Positions 33,151 to 42,922 of a stretch of DNA of 64,000 nucleotides are shown in pieces. The stretch is taken from the NCBI GenBank assembly GCA_030428885.1, contig JAUIEJ010000012.1, forward strand, positions 124,001-188,000, given 5' to 3'. The position numbers and the translations under genes were made by a program. The first letter of the stretch is position 1, and each line of letters opens with the position of its first letter. Below the pieces are notes generated by a model, which ran no database searches, was not told where the DNA came from, and saw only the letters and a list, made by a program, of their open reading frames with translations. The DNA comes from Gemmatimonadota bacterium. GTDB taxonomy: Bacteria; Gemmatimonadota; Gemmatimonadetes; Longimicrobiales; Gaopeijiaceae.

Positions 33151-33786
33151 ATGTCGGATCGCTTGCCAACCCTGCTCCTGACCTTCGCCCTGGCGGCCGC
33201 CGGTTGCGCCGACGGCGGGGCCGACGGCGACACCTCGAGTCCGCCTTCGGCCCCGACCGTGGCCGACCTCGCTGGGTCCCGGGTGACCCTTTCGGCCATG
33301 GATTCCCTCGCCGTGGAACTCCAGGAGGGGGGCGCTGTGGCCATGGACGGGTCCCGCATCACCCTGCTGGCCGCGTACGAGGCCCAGGGCGACTTCGACA
33401 GCGACGGCACCCTCGAGACGGCGGCTCTCGTGGTGGCCGAACCGGGGGGGACGGGGGTGTTCACCCACCTGGTGGCCTTCCAGGAGGGCCCGGACGGTCC
33501 GGTCCAGGTGGCCGACAAGGTCCTGGGCGATCGCCAGCAGATCCACAGCATGGAGACCCTGGCCGACAGCCTGGTGGTGGTCATCACCACCCAGGCCCCC
33601 CGGGATCCCATGTGCTGCCCCACCCGGCGGGCCGAGCAGGTCTACGTGATCCGGGACGGCGAGTGGCGCCTGTGGCGCGACAACACCCTCTCGGCGGCGC
33701 CTCCGGACATCCAGGACGGCGTCGTGCGGCGGGATTCCACCCTGCCCCAACCGGGGCCGGTGCGGGGAGGCAACCCGGGCGGGTGA
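33151..33786 (+). CDS. Lipoprotein, unknown function
   Basis: 211-aa lipoprotein with signal and lipobox LPTLLLTFALAAAGC, then an acidic Gly/Ser linker. The mature domain (VADLAGSRVTLSAMDSLAVELQEGG... GDFDSDGTLETAALVVAEPGGTGVFTHLVAFQ) has a D-x-D-x-D-G-like loop (DFDSDGTLE) typical of FG-GAP/VCBS calcium sites. Two adjacent Cys occur in DPMCCPTRRAEQVYVIRDGEWRLW. The family is not recognised with certainty. It begins 10 bases after queA but looks unrelated in function; it is the first gene of the block separating queA from tgt. Confidence 0.75.
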   Translation: MSDRLPTLLLTFALAAAGCADGGADGDTSSPPSAPTVADLAGSRVTLSAMDSLAVELQEGGAVAMDGSRITLLAAYEAQGDFDSDGTLETAALVVAEPGGTGVFTHLVAFQEGPDGPVQVADKVLGDRQQIHSMETLADSLVVVITTQAPRDPMCCPTRRAEQVYVIRDGEWRLWRDNTLSAAPPDIQDGVVRRDSTLPQPGPVRGGNPGG

Positions 33787-33847
33787 TCCCCGGGCGACGG
33801 GGATGCCGCGTGGGGAAGGAGACCGTATTCCCCCACCGGAGCCTCGT

Positions 33848-35770
33848 GTGTCGTTCCTCCGCCGCACCCCGCCGTTTCGTGCCGTCGTACTGATCCTCGC
33901 CGCCCTGGCCACGGGATGCGGCGGGGATTCGGGCACCGATCCGGACCCGACCCCGACCCCCACGCCCACCATCACCGTCTCGGTGTCGCCGTCGTCGGTG
34001 TCGCTGGAACAGGCCGACGAGGTGACGGTCACCATCACCCTCACCCGAGGCGGGGGGTACACCGGATCCGTGACCCTGACGTTTTCGGGACTCCCCACCG
34101 GTGTGGCCGCCGCGGCGGCGTCCATCGGGGCGGGCTCGAACCAGGCCGTGGTGGCCCTGACCGCCACGGCGGCCGCGGCGGTGGGGTCGGCCACCGTGGG
34201 CGTCACCGCCGCCGGGAGCGGCGTGGCGGCGGCCCAGGCGTCGTTCGCCCTGGCCGTGACCGCCGCGCCGGTGGGGAGCTTCGCGGTGGACGTGGACCCG
34301 GCGACCCTCTCCCTGGAGCAGGGCGAGGCCGGAACGGTGGACGTGAACCTGGACCGGTCGGGAGGCTTCGCGGGTCCCGTGGACCTGGAGATCGCCGGCG
34401 CCCCCGCGGGCATGACGGCGACCCTGGCCGAGACCCGCCTCGCCGGCACGGCCACCACCCTGGACGTGAGCGTGGGCGGCTCGGTGGCGCCGGGCGATTA
34501 CCCGCTGGTGCTCACGGCGGCGGGCGACGGCACCGATGACCGCACCGCCACTCTCACCGTCACCGTGACCGCGGCCGGGGTCGACGTCGCCTGGGACATC
34601 TGTGAAGGCGGTCCGCCCCCCTTCTTCGTGGCGGTGCAGGACGGCGACGGTCCGTGGACGCCGGTGACGCCCCAGGGCGGGTTGTTCTCGTTCCGGATCA
34701 CCGCCGACCGGGGAGGCGTGGCCTACCTGGTGGAAGCCGACGACGACGTCACGGCCCTCTACACCGTGTTCCTCGCCCGGGAGGAGTTCGCCACCTCCCA
34801 GCCCCTGTTCCTGGCCGACAACTGCACCATCGGCTCGAAGACGGTGTTCGTGGACGTGAGTCCCGATCTGGTGGCGCCGGAATACGCCGCCGCCGCCCTG
34901 GGCGGCCTGACGTCCAGCAGCATCACCACCGGTCCTCTGACCCTGGACGTGGACGAGGTGCCCGAGGGCATGGTCGACCTGATCGGCTCCCGGGGCCGCA
35001 TCACCGGGCCCGGCGTGCCCACGGTGGAGCGGCTCTACGTCGAGCGGGGCCTGGAGCCGGCCGACGGGGCCACGATTCCCATGAACTTCGCCGGCCCCTT
35101 CGGCTTCGATCCCGTGGACGCCACCGTGAGCGTGGCGGGGGCCGGAGGCGACGCCACGGTTCTCACGGTGCACCTGGACACGGGCTCCACCGTGGGCGAG
35201 CTCCTGGAGGCGCTCATCACGGGGAGCACCCCGGTCACCGTGCCCCTGGTGCCCGACGACCGGCTCGTGGAGGGCGACCTCCTGGCCTTCCGGGCCTCCA
35301 CCTTCGACGGCTCGTCCGCGCCGGGCACCGGCTTCCGGGAGGTGTCCCGGTACGTCACCACCGGCGGCGACCAGACCCTCACCTTCGGTCCCGACCTGGT
35401 GGGCGCCACCCTCGACGCCGTTCCCGGCGGCTCCACCGTCCGGGGCCGGGCCCGCTACACCTCCCAGCCCGAATACGGCGACTACTGGTTCGCGGCCTTC
35501 GAACAGACGGTGGGCCTCGAATCCCTGGGCCACATCGTCGTGGTGTCGTCGGCGTGGGCGGGTGGTTCGGACCTGGAGATCGCCGTCCCCGACCTCACGG
35601 CGGTGACCGGGTGGAACTCCGACTGGGAGTTCCAACCGGGCCTGACCGTCCGGTCGCTCTTCGCCGCCTACGGGTGGACGGGAGAGGGCTTCCGCGGGCC
35701 CTTTTCCCTTTTCGGGACCTCGGCCGGCGACCTGTTCGGCGCGGCGATCTGGGGCGAGTTCGTGCCCTGA
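33848..35770 (+). CDS. Large lipoprotein with two Ig-like domains and a C-terminal unknown domain
   Basis: 640-aa lipoprotein. GTG at 33848 was chosen over an earlier ATG because GGAG lies 6 bases upstream and the signal (FRAVVLILAALATGC) then lies at the N-terminus. After a Thr/Pro linker with TPTPTPT, two ~90-residue Ig-like repeats of the type TVSVSPSSVSLEQADEVTVTITLTRGGGYTGSVTLTFSGLPTG and AVDVDPATLSLEQGEAGTVDVNLDRSGGFAGPVDLEIAGAPAG are seen. The C-terminal ~400 residues are beta-rich with no recognised family. It is probably a surface-exposed cell-envelope protein. It lies in the accessory block between queA and tgt. Confidence 0.82.
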   Translation: MSFLRRTPPFRAVVLILAALATGCGGDSGTDPDPTPTPTPTITVSVSPSSVSLEQADEVTVTITLTRGGGYTGSVTLTFSGLPTGVAAAAASIGAGSNQAVVALTATAAAAVGSATVGVTAAGSGVAAAQASFALAVTAAPVGSFAVDVDPATLSLEQGEAGTVDVNLDRSGGFAGPVDLEIAGAPAGMTATLAETRLAGTATTLDVSVGGSVAPGDYPLVLTAAGDGTDDRTATLTVTVTAAGVDVAWDICEGGPPPFFVAVQDGDGPWTPVTPQGGLFSFRITADRGGVAYLVEADDDVTALYTVFLAREEFATSQPLFLADNCTIGSKTVFVDVSPDLVAPEYAAAALGGLTSSSITTGPLTLDVDEVPEGMVDLIGSRGRITGPGVPTVERLYVERGLEPADGATIPMNFAGPFGFDPVDATVSVAGAGGDATVLTVHLDTGSTVGELLEALITGSTPVTVPLVPDDRLVEGDLLAFRASTFDGSSAPGTGFREVSRYVTTGGDQTLTFGPDLVGATLDAVPGGSTVRGRARYTSQPEYGDYWFAAFEQTVGLESLGHIVVVSSAWAGGSDLEIAVPDLTAVTGWNSDWEFQPGLTVRSLFAAYGWTGEGFRGPFSLFGTSAGDLFGAAIWGEFVP

Positions 35771-35776
35771 CGGGGG

Positions 35777-38506
35777 CTACTCCGCCCCCAGCGTCCGGGC
35801 CGGATCGACTCGGGTGGCCCGGCGGGCCGGGAGCCATCCGGCCAGGAGACCCAGGGCGGCCAGGAGTCCCACGCCCACCCCCCACGCCGCGGGGTCGGCG
35901 GGGGCGACCTCGAAGAGCAGGCTGGAGAGCCACCGACCGCCCCACCACGCCCCCACGGCGCCCAGAACCAGCCCGGCGCCCACGAGCCCGACGGCGGAGC
36001 GGAGCACCATGTCCCGGACCTGGCCCGCATCGGCCCCCAGGGCCATCCGGATCCCGATCTCCCGGCGCCGCTGGGCCACGGCGCCGGCCAGGACCCCGTA
36101 GGTGCCCACCAGCGCCAACACCAGGGCGAGGGCGGCGAACACCCCCATGAGGGTCGTGGCGAAGCGGTCCTGTGCGCGCCGGCTGTCCAGGAGGGAGTCC
36201 AGGGAGCGGGGGCGGTAGAGCACCAGCGCCGGGTCGAGGGCCGCCAGTTCGCCCCGGATCGCTTCCCGAACCGCCACGGCGTCCGCCCCGGAGCGCAGCC
36301 GAACCACGTGGGTCAGGGCCCAGTTGCGGTTGTCGGCGTACTGGGCGTGGAGCAGGTAGGTCTTCCGGAAGGTGTCGCCCCGCACGTCGTGGGGGACGTC
36401 TTCCACGACCCCCATGATCCGGCGCATGGCGTTGCCGGCGAAGAACCGCTGCCCCACGGGGTCGGTCTCACCGAAGACCTCCGCCGCCAGCGAGGCGTTG
36501 ATCCACGCCACCGGCTCCCCGTCGGGGTCCACGGACCCGGGTCCCTGCCCTCGGATCACGTCCACCCCGAGCGCCCCGAAGTAGTCGCCGGCGATGATGC
36601 GCATGTCCGAGTTCTCCCAGGCGCCGTCCCGCAGTTCTTCGCCGCCGTCCGGATTCCACTGGATGCCCCACGAATGGTAGCGTCCGTTGACCGGGAGCCA
36701 GGACGTGCTGCCGGTGGCGACGACGTCGGGGAGTCCCGTCACCCGCTCCGCCAACTCGGTGTGGAAGCGGTGTCGATCGGCGCCCTCGGGATAGCGGGAT
36801 CCGGGGAGGTGGACCTCGAAGGTGAGGACGTCGGCCGTCTCGATCCCCAGGGGAACCGACAGCAGGGCGTCGAAGCTGCGCAGGAGCAGTCCGGCCCCCA
36901 CCACCAGCACCAGGGCCACGGCCACCTGGGCCACCACGAGCCCGTCCCGCACCCGGCGCAGGCGGCGGTCTTCCGTGCCGCGCCGGCCCCCGGCCCGGAG
37001 GGCTGCGGCCGCCGGGGTGCGGGCCGACCGCAGGGCGGGTGCCAGACCGAAGGCCACCACGGCCAGGGCGGTGGCGGCGAGGGAGAAGGCGAACACCCGG
37101 CCGCTGAGCCGAGGTTCGGCCACCGAGGGGAGGGCGTCGGGGGCCAGGCGCAGGAGGGCGTCGATGCCCACCCACCCCAGAAGCAGTCCCAGGGCTCCGC
37201 CGGCCAGGGCGAGAACCACGCTCTCCGACAGGAGATGGGCCACCAGGCGGCCCCGCCCCGACCCCAGGGCGCCCCGCACCGCCACGTCCCGGTCCCGGGC
37301 CAGGGAGCGGGCGAAGACCAGGTTGGCCACGTTGACGCAGGCGCTCAGGAGCACCAGGCCCACGGCGGCGAAGAGGATCCAGAGCATGGAGGCGCGACGG
37401 GTGCCCACCACCGAAGCCACCAGGGGCTGGAGCACCAGGTCCACGTCTCCGGCGTCGGGATCGGCCTCCACCACCCCCGCCCAGTGGGCCTCGAACCGGT
37501 CCTGGGCCGCCGCGAGACTCAGCCCCGGCGCCAGGCGCCCCACGCCCGTGAGATAGAAGTTGCTCCACCCGTTCGATCCGCCGCTTCTCAGATCCTGGGG
37601 GATCCAGAGGTCGGCCCGGGGTCCCAGGGGATCCAGGTACCCCGCCGGCATCACCCCCACCACCTCCCACGACTCGTCGCTCAGGTCCACGGTCCGCCCC
37701 ACCACCCCGGGGTCGCCCCCGAACCGGCGCTGCCACAGTCCGTGGGACAGGATGGCCACCCGAGGGGTCGGGTCCACGTCGGCTTCACCCGGTCCCGTGG
37801 ACTCCTCCGGCCGGAACGAGCGACCCAACTGGGGCGCCACCCCGAGCATCTCGAACCACCCGGCGCTCACCACCCCGGCCACGACCCGCTCCGGCGGCGC
37901 CCCGGGGGTGAGGAGGTCCCGCCCCGTCTCCCGGTACGTGAAGATGGAGGCGAAGCCGTCGAAGAGGTCGTCGAATCCGTCGGCCGCCCGGATCGTCGGG
38001 GCCCGGAGGTACTCGGAGAGTTCGCTCCCGGGCCCGCCCCAGCGGGAGAAGAGCTGCACCAACCGCTGGGGTTCGTGGTAGGGCAGGGGCTTGAGGAGGA
38101 CCGCGTCCAGCACGGTGAACACGGCGGTGTTGGCTCCCACCCCCAGGGCCAGGGTGAGCACCACCAGGGCCGCGAAGCCCGGGGCCCGGCGCAGCGTGCG
38201 CACGGCCCGGCGCAGTTCGGTGACCAGCGTTTCGAGTCCCATTCCTCGTCCTCCTCCGCGTCGTCGTCCGTGGGATTCCATGGGGGGGTGGGGCCGGCGA
38301 GCTCGGGCGATGCGGGCACCGGTGGCCTCGGGGTCGCCGAACCGGGCCGCCGCCTCGGCGGGAGAGCGGCCGGCGTCCAGGGCGTCCCTCAGGTGGGTCC
38401 GGAGTTCCTCGGCCACGTCCCGTGCGTCGGCGCCGGTGAGACCCGACGCCTCCACCGTGTCCCGCACCAGGGACTCCAGAGCGGGGGGGAGGTCGTGACG
38501 ACTCAC
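35777..38506 (-). CDS. ADOP-type orphan ABC permease (MacB/FtsX family) with N-terminal prefix domain
   Basis: 909-aa inner-membrane protein. GTG at 38506 overlaps the padR stop (GTGA). Residues ~1-75 (PPALESLVRDTVEASGLTGADARDVAEELRTHLRDALDAGRSPAEAAARFG) form the permease prefix domain typical of ADOP proteins. From ~90 comes a helix (FAALVVLTLALGVGANTAVF), a MacB-like periplasmic domain, a core of FtsX helices (SMLWILFAAVGLVLLSACVNVANL ... VLALAGGALGLLLGWVGI), a second periplasmic domain and a second FtsX core ending LLAALGLLAGWLPARRATRVDP. ADOP permeases lack an ATPase partner; none is adjacent here. The role in export of a signal, lipid or antibiotic is unknown. Confidence 0.93.
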   Translation of the reverse strand: MSRHDLPPALESLVRDTVEASGLTGADARDVAEELRTHLRDALDAGRSPAEAAARFGDPEATGARIARARRPHPPMESHGRRRGGGRGMGLETLVTELRRAVRTLRRAPGFAALVVLTLALGVGANTAVFTVLDAVLLKPLPYHEPQRLVQLFSRWGGPGSELSEYLRAPTIRAADGFDDLFDGFASIFTYRETGRDLLTPGAPPERVVAGVVSAGWFEMLGVAPQLGRSFRPEESTGPGEADVDPTPRVAILSHGLWQRRFGGDPGVVGRTVDLSDESWEVVGVMPAGYLDPLGPRADLWIPQDLRSGGSNGWSNFYLTGVGRLAPGLSLAAAQDRFEAHWAGVVEADPDAGDVDLVLQPLVASVVGTRRASMLWILFAAVGLVLLSACVNVANLVFARSLARDRDVAVRGALGSGRGRLVAHLLSESVVLALAGGALGLLLGWVGIDALLRLAPDALPSVAEPRLSGRVFAFSLAATALAVVAFGLAPALRSARTPAAAALRAGGRRGTEDRRLRRVRDGLVVAQVAVALVLVVGAGLLLRSFDALLSVPLGIETADVLTFEVHLPGSRYPEGADRHRFHTELAERVTGLPDVVATGSTSWLPVNGRYHSWGIQWNPDGGEELRDGAWENSDMRIIAGDYFGALGVDVIRGQGPGSVDPDGEPVAWINASLAAEVFGETDPVGQRFFAGNAMRRIMGVVEDVPHDVRGDTFRKTYLLHAQYADNRNWALTHVVRLRSGADAVAVREAIRGELAALDPALVLYRPRSLDSLLDSRRAQDRFATTLMGVFAALALVLALVGTYGVLAGAVAQRRREIGIRMALGADAGQVRDMVLRSAVGLVGAGLVLGAVGAWWGGRWLSSLLFEVAPADPAAWGVGVGLLAALGLLAGWLPARRATRVDPARTLGAE

Positions 38507-38862
38507 GGGGCCTCCGCCGGCTCCGGATCCGCCGCGCCGCCCTCGCCCAGGCGCCGCAGGGCCGCCACCAGGCGCTCGAATTGGGACTGCTGCTCGGCCA
38601 TCCACTCCCGCCCCGCCGGGGTGAGTCGGTAGTACTTCCGGCGGCGTCCCGTGGGGGACTCCCGCCAGGCGGGGGTCAGATGACCCCGTTTCTCCAGGGC
38701 GTAGAGCAGGGGATAGACGGTGGATTGCCCCATGTCCAGGAGGCCGCCGGAGCGGGCTTCCAGGGCCTCCACCAGCTCGTAGCCGTACATCTCGCCCTCG
38801 GCCAACAGGGTCATGACGGCCAGGGGCGCCGCGCCCCGCATCCATTCCCGGTCCAGTCCCAT
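38503..38862 (-). CDS. PadR-family transcriptional regulator of the ADOP permease
   Basis: 119-aa winged-helix regulator. ATG at 38862 with GAGAGGGGAC upstream was chosen over an earlier ATG. The PadR signature is clear: AVMTLLAEGEMYGYELVEALEARSGGLLDMGQSTVYPLLYALEKRGHLTPAWRESPTGRRRKYYRLTPAGRE. A C-terminal helix probably dimerises. PadR and ADOP genes pair very commonly, and the two overlap by 4 bases here. An inverted repeat in its promoter suggests negative autoregulation of the pair. Confidence 0.94.
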   Translation of the reverse strand: MGLDREWMRGAAPLAVMTLLAEGEMYGYELVEALEARSGGLLDMGQSTVYPLLYALEKRGHLTPAWRESPTGRRRKYYRLTPAGREWMAEQQSQFERLVAALRRLGEGGAADPEPAEAP

Positions 38863-38902
38863 GTCCCCTCTCCCCCTCGAGTCGCGGTCGGCCTGCACTG
38901 CA

Positions 38903-38936
38903 GTACATACTATGCTATACAAGGTATGTGCGACAA
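38903..38936 (-). promoter_or_regulatory. padR promoter with overlapping inverted repeat (probable PadR operator)
   Basis: Inverted repeat GTACATAC (38903-38910) / GTATGTGC (38924-38931), 7 of 8 pairs matching, 13-base spacer. On the minus strand, TTGTCG (38931-38936) is spaced 18 bases from TAGTAT (38907-38912), a plausible -35/-10 pair for padR, and the repeat overlaps both. AT-rich in otherwise GC-rich DNA. Confidence 0.55.
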
Positions 38937-38983
38937 CCCATGGAGTCCGATCCCCGCCGGGACGGGGAGGTTGGAAGGGGAGG

Positions 38984-38992
38984 TGTTAGATT
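38984..38992 (+). promoter_or_regulatory. Extended -10 promoter of tgt, probably leaderless
   Basis: TGTTAGATT (TGn plus TAGATT at 38987-38992) lies 8 bases before the tgt ATG. No ribosome site fits between, so the transcript may begin at or next to the start codon. Confidence 0.35.
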
Positions 38993-39000
38993 CCCCGGCC

Positions 39001-40140
<1,140 letters not shown>

Positions 40141-40192
40141 ACGCCCGGCGTCACCGCCTCATTCGACCGCGTCTTCCGAGGAGTCTCCACCC

Positions 40193-40546
40193 ATGCTGCC
40201 CACTCCGGGTTTCCTGCCCGCCCTCGCCCTCATGGTCCCCCGGGAAGGGGCCGGTGCGGGTACGGTCATGCTGCTCCAGATCGGCGCCATGGTGGCGATC
40301 TTCTACTTCCTCCTCATTCGCCCCCAGCAGAAGGAGGCCAAGCGCCACCGGGAGATGCTGGCGGCCCTGAAGAAGGGTGACGAGGTGGTGACCAGCGGGG
40401 GCATCATCGGGACCGTGGTCCACGCCGCCGAGGACCGCCTCACCATCAAGACCGCCGACAGCACCCGCCTGGTGGTCCAGCGGGGCCGCATCGCCGGCGT
40501 CGTGGGCGTGGACGACAAGGCCGAGGCCGGGGCCAAGAAGGGCTGA
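40193..40546 (+). CDS. yajC: Preprotein translocase subunit YajC
   Basis: 117-aa single-pass inner-membrane protein of the SecDF-YajC complex. One hydrophobic helix (TVMLLQIGAMVAIFYFLLIRPQQKEAKRHREML) followed by the conserved KKGDEVVTSGGIIGTVV. A GAGGAG ribosome site precedes the ATG. secD/secF are not adjacent. The next gene, def, starts 3 bases after its stop, linking it to the translation-related genes. Confidence 0.96.
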   Translation: MLPTPGFLPALALMVPREGAGAGTVMLLQIGAMVAIFYFLLIRPQQKEAKRHREMLAALKKGDEVVTSGGIIGTVVHAAEDRLTIKTADSTRLVVQRGRIAGVVGVDDKAEAGAKKG

Positions 40547-40548
40547 CC

Positions 40549-41067
40549 ATGGCGATTCGCGACATCGTCCTCCTGGGGGACCCCGTTCTCCGGACGCCGG
40601 CCGAGGCGGTGGAGTCGTTCGACGACGCCCTCCGGTCGCTGGTGGACGACATGTTCGAGACCATGTACCACGCCGAGGGTGTGGGACTCGCCGCCCCCCA
40701 GATCGGCCTGTCGAAACGGATCCTGGTGGTGGACGTCCGGGACGACGACGACCCCGCCGCAGGGCGCTTCGCCGTGGTCAATCCCGAGATCGTGGCCGTG
40801 AGCAAGGAGACGGAGAAGGCGTCGGAAGGGTGCCTCTCGATCCCGGGACTCGAGGAACTGGTGGAGCGTCCCGCGGTGGTGGAGGTGCGGGGGTTCGACG
40901 TCCGGGGCACGCCGTTCACGGTGGAGGCCTCCGAGTTGCTCGGCCGGGCCCTGCAGCACGAGATCGACCACCTGGACGGGGTGCTCTTCCTGGACCGGGT
41001 GAGCGCCCTGAAGCGGCGCATGCTTCTGAAGAAGTGGCGCAAGCTGCAGGACGAGAGCGACGCGTGA
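40549..41067 (+). CDS. def: Peptide deformylase
   Basis: 172-aa metalloenzyme that removes the formyl group from nascent N-terminal Met. All three motifs are present: GVGLAAPQIG (44-53), EGCLSIPG with the metal-ligand Cys95, and QHEIDHLDG with H137, E138 and H141. Its stop overlaps the GTG start of fmt (GTGA), so the deformylase and the formyltransferase that makes its substrate are co-expressed. Confidence 0.98.
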   Translation: MAIRDIVLLGDPVLRTPAEAVESFDDALRSLVDDMFETMYHAEGVGLAAPQIGLSKRILVVDVRDDDDPAAGRFAVVNPEIVAVSKETEKASEGCLSIPGLEELVERPAVVEVRGFDVRGTPFTVEASELLGRALQHEIDHLDGVLFLDRVSALKRRMLLKKWRKLQDESDA

Positions 41068-42026
41068 GGGTGCTGTTCTGGGGGACTCCGGCGTTCGCCG
41101 TCCCCACGCTCCGGGCCCTGGGGGAAGAGGGGCACCAGGTGGTGGGCGTGGTGACCCAGCCCGACCGTCCCGCCGGGCGGGGGCGTCACCTGCGACCCTC
41201 GGCCGTGAAGGACTTCGCCCGGGCCGAGGGGCTGCCGGTCCTCACCCCGAAACGGCCCCGCGGCGACGAATTCCTGGCCGAAATCCGGGCGCTGGAGCCC
41301 GAGATCAGCGTGGTGGTGGCTTACGGACACATCCTGGTCCGGGAGGTGCTGGACGTGCCGCCCCTGGGCTCCATCAACGTCCACGCCTCCCTCCTCCCGG
41401 CTTTGCGGGGGGCGGCGCCCATCCACTGGGCCATCGCCCGGGGCCACGAGTCCACGGGGGTCACCATCATGCGCATGGTGGAGGCCATGGACGCCGGCCC
41501 GATCCTGCATCGGGTGGAAGAACCCATCGGTCCCGCCGAGACCTCGGCCGATCTCACGATCCGGCTGTCGGAGATCGGGGCCCTCGCCCTGATCCAGGCC
41601 CTCACCCTCCTGGAATTCGGGGCCATCGAGGAGGTGGAGCAGGACCACGATGCCGCCACCTTCGCCCCCAAGGTGGACCGGGCGTCGGCCCGGGTGGAAT
41701 GGGCCCGGCCGGTCCGGGAAATCGTGAACCACGTGCGGGCCATGGACGACGTCCCCGGGGCGTGGACCACCGTGGACGGGCAGCCCCTGAAGCTCTATCG
41801 GCCGTTGGGGTCGCCCCACGGCGAGCAGGCGGCGCCCCGTTTGGACGAGGGGGCGGCGCCGGGCACGGTGGTGGACGCCGAGGGCGGCTCGGGGCGGGGC
41901 CTCGGGGTGGCCGCCGGCGACGGCCCGGTCTGGTTCGGAGAGGTGCAGCCGCCGGGCAAGCGGCGCATGGACGCCGATGCCTGGCTGCTGGGCCGCGGCG
42001 TGGAGGCGGGCACCCGCTTCGAATGA
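41064..42026 (+). CDS. fmt: Methionyl-tRNA formyltransferase
   Basis: 320-aa enzyme that formylates initiator Met-tRNA with 10-formyl-THF. Start GTG at 41064 gives VRVLFWGTPAFAVPTLRAL. Catalytic region ...YGHILVREVLDVPPLGSINVHASLLPALRGAAPIHWAI holds the N-x-H and SLLP motifs; the distal Asp is in MDAGPIL. The C-terminal OB-fold domain begins near residue 205. Length is typical. It is coupled to def upstream and to the ThiE/TenI gene downstream (ATGA). Confidence 0.97.
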   Translation: MRVLFWGTPAFAVPTLRALGEEGHQVVGVVTQPDRPAGRGRHLRPSAVKDFARAEGLPVLTPKRPRGDEFLAEIRALEPEISVVVAYGHILVREVLDVPPLGSINVHASLLPALRGAAPIHWAIARGHESTGVTIMRMVEAMDAGPILHRVEEPIGPAETSADLTIRLSEIGALALIQALTLLEFGAIEEVEQDHDAATFAPKVDRASARVEWARPVREIVNHVRAMDDVPGAWTTVDGQPLKLYRPLGSPHGEQAAPRLDEGAAPGTVVDAEGGSGRGLGVAAGDGPVWFGEVQPPGKRRMDADAWLLGRGVEAGTRFE

Positions 42027-42664
42027 GCGCCGCCCCGGGGAGGGCCCGCGCCCTCCCGCCGCTCCACGTCGTCACCGACGACGCCGTGCTCCACCGGGCC
42101 GACTTCCCGGCTCTGGCCCGGGCCCTCCTCGAGGCGGGCGGCCCCGATCTGGCCCTGCATCTCCGAAGCCCCGGCACGCCGGGGGGGCGCCTCGAGACCC
42201 TGGCGGCGGAGCTGGTCCCGGTCCGGTCGGGGTCCGGGGCGTGGCTCGTGGTGAACGACCGGGTGGACGTGGCGGCGGCGGTGGGCGCCGACGGCGCCCA
42301 GCTCGGCCGACGCTCCCTTCCCCTGGAGGCGGCCCGGAGGGTGGCGACCGACCTCCCCCTGGGCGCATCGGTCCACGACGAGGCCGAGGCGGCGGCGGCT
42401 CGGGGGGCCGACTGGCTGGTGGCGGGCACCATCTGGGCGACGCCCTCCCACCCGGGCCGCGCCGGGGGCGGGGAGCACCATCTGGCGTCCATGGTGGCTG
42501 CGGCCGCGGCGCCGGTGGTGGCCATCGGCGGGGTCACGGTGGAGCGAGTGGCGGCGGCCCGGGCGGCCGGGGCCGCCGGCGTCGCGGTGATCCGGGGAGT
42601 GTGGCACGCCCGGGATCCCCTGGTGGCGTTGGATGCATACCTTTCGGCATGGAGGCACGCATGA
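42023..42664 (+). CDS. ThiE/TenI-family thiamine-synthesis protein
   Basis: 213-aa TIM-barrel protein. The motifs WLVVNDRVDVAAAVGADGAQLGRRSLP, LGASVHDEAEAAAARGADWLVAGTIWATPSHPG and PVVAIGGVTVERVAAARAAGAAGVAVIRGV are those of the ThiE/TenI superfamily. The usual pyrophosphate-binding Lys of thiamine-phosphate synthase (QxRxK) is replaced by LHLRSPGTPG, and the K of the FxTxxK motif reads ATPSHPG. It may therefore be TenI-like (thiazole tautomerase) rather than a functional ThiE. Location before thiS-thiG supports a thiazole role. Confidence 0.85.
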   Translation: MSAAPGRARALPPLHVVTDDAVLHRADFPALARALLEAGGPDLALHLRSPGTPGGRLETLAAELVPVRSGSGAWLVVNDRVDVAAAVGADGAQLGRRSLPLEAARRVATDLPLGASVHDEAEAAAARGADWLVAGTIWATPSHPGRAGGGEHHLASMVAAAAAPVVAIGGVTVERVAAARAAGAAGVAVIRGVWHARDPLVALDAYLSAWRHA

Positions 42665-42876
42665 GCGAAGAGACGATCCGGGTCCGCCTCAACGGGGAGG
42701 ACCGGGACATCGCGCCGGGAATGACGGTGCGTGAGCTCCTGGAATCGCTGGAGTTGCGCCCCGAGCTCGTGGTGGTGGAGCGCAATCGGGAGATCCTCAC
42801 CCGGGACCGCTACCCCGAGGTGCCGGTGCACGCCGGCGACGTCCTGGAACTCGTCCACTTCGTGGGCGGCGGCTGA
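42661..42876 (+). CDS. thiS: Sulfur carrier protein ThiS
   Basis: 71-aa ubiquitin-like protein that carries thiocarboxylate sulfur to ThiG for thiazole formation. It ends in the required Gly-Gly (LELVHFVGGG); the pattern IRVRLNGEDRDIAPGMTVRELLESLEL opens the fold. Start ATG overlaps the previous stop (ATGA). No thiF/moeB activator is adjacent. Confidence 0.95.
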   Translation: MSEETIRVRLNGEDRDIAPGMTVRELLESLELRPELVVVERNREILTRDRYPEVPVHAGDVLELVHFVGGG

Positions 42877-42922
42877 CTTTTCTGAACGGGCCGGGAGGAC
42901 CGGCCGGGAGAACGGCGGGAGC

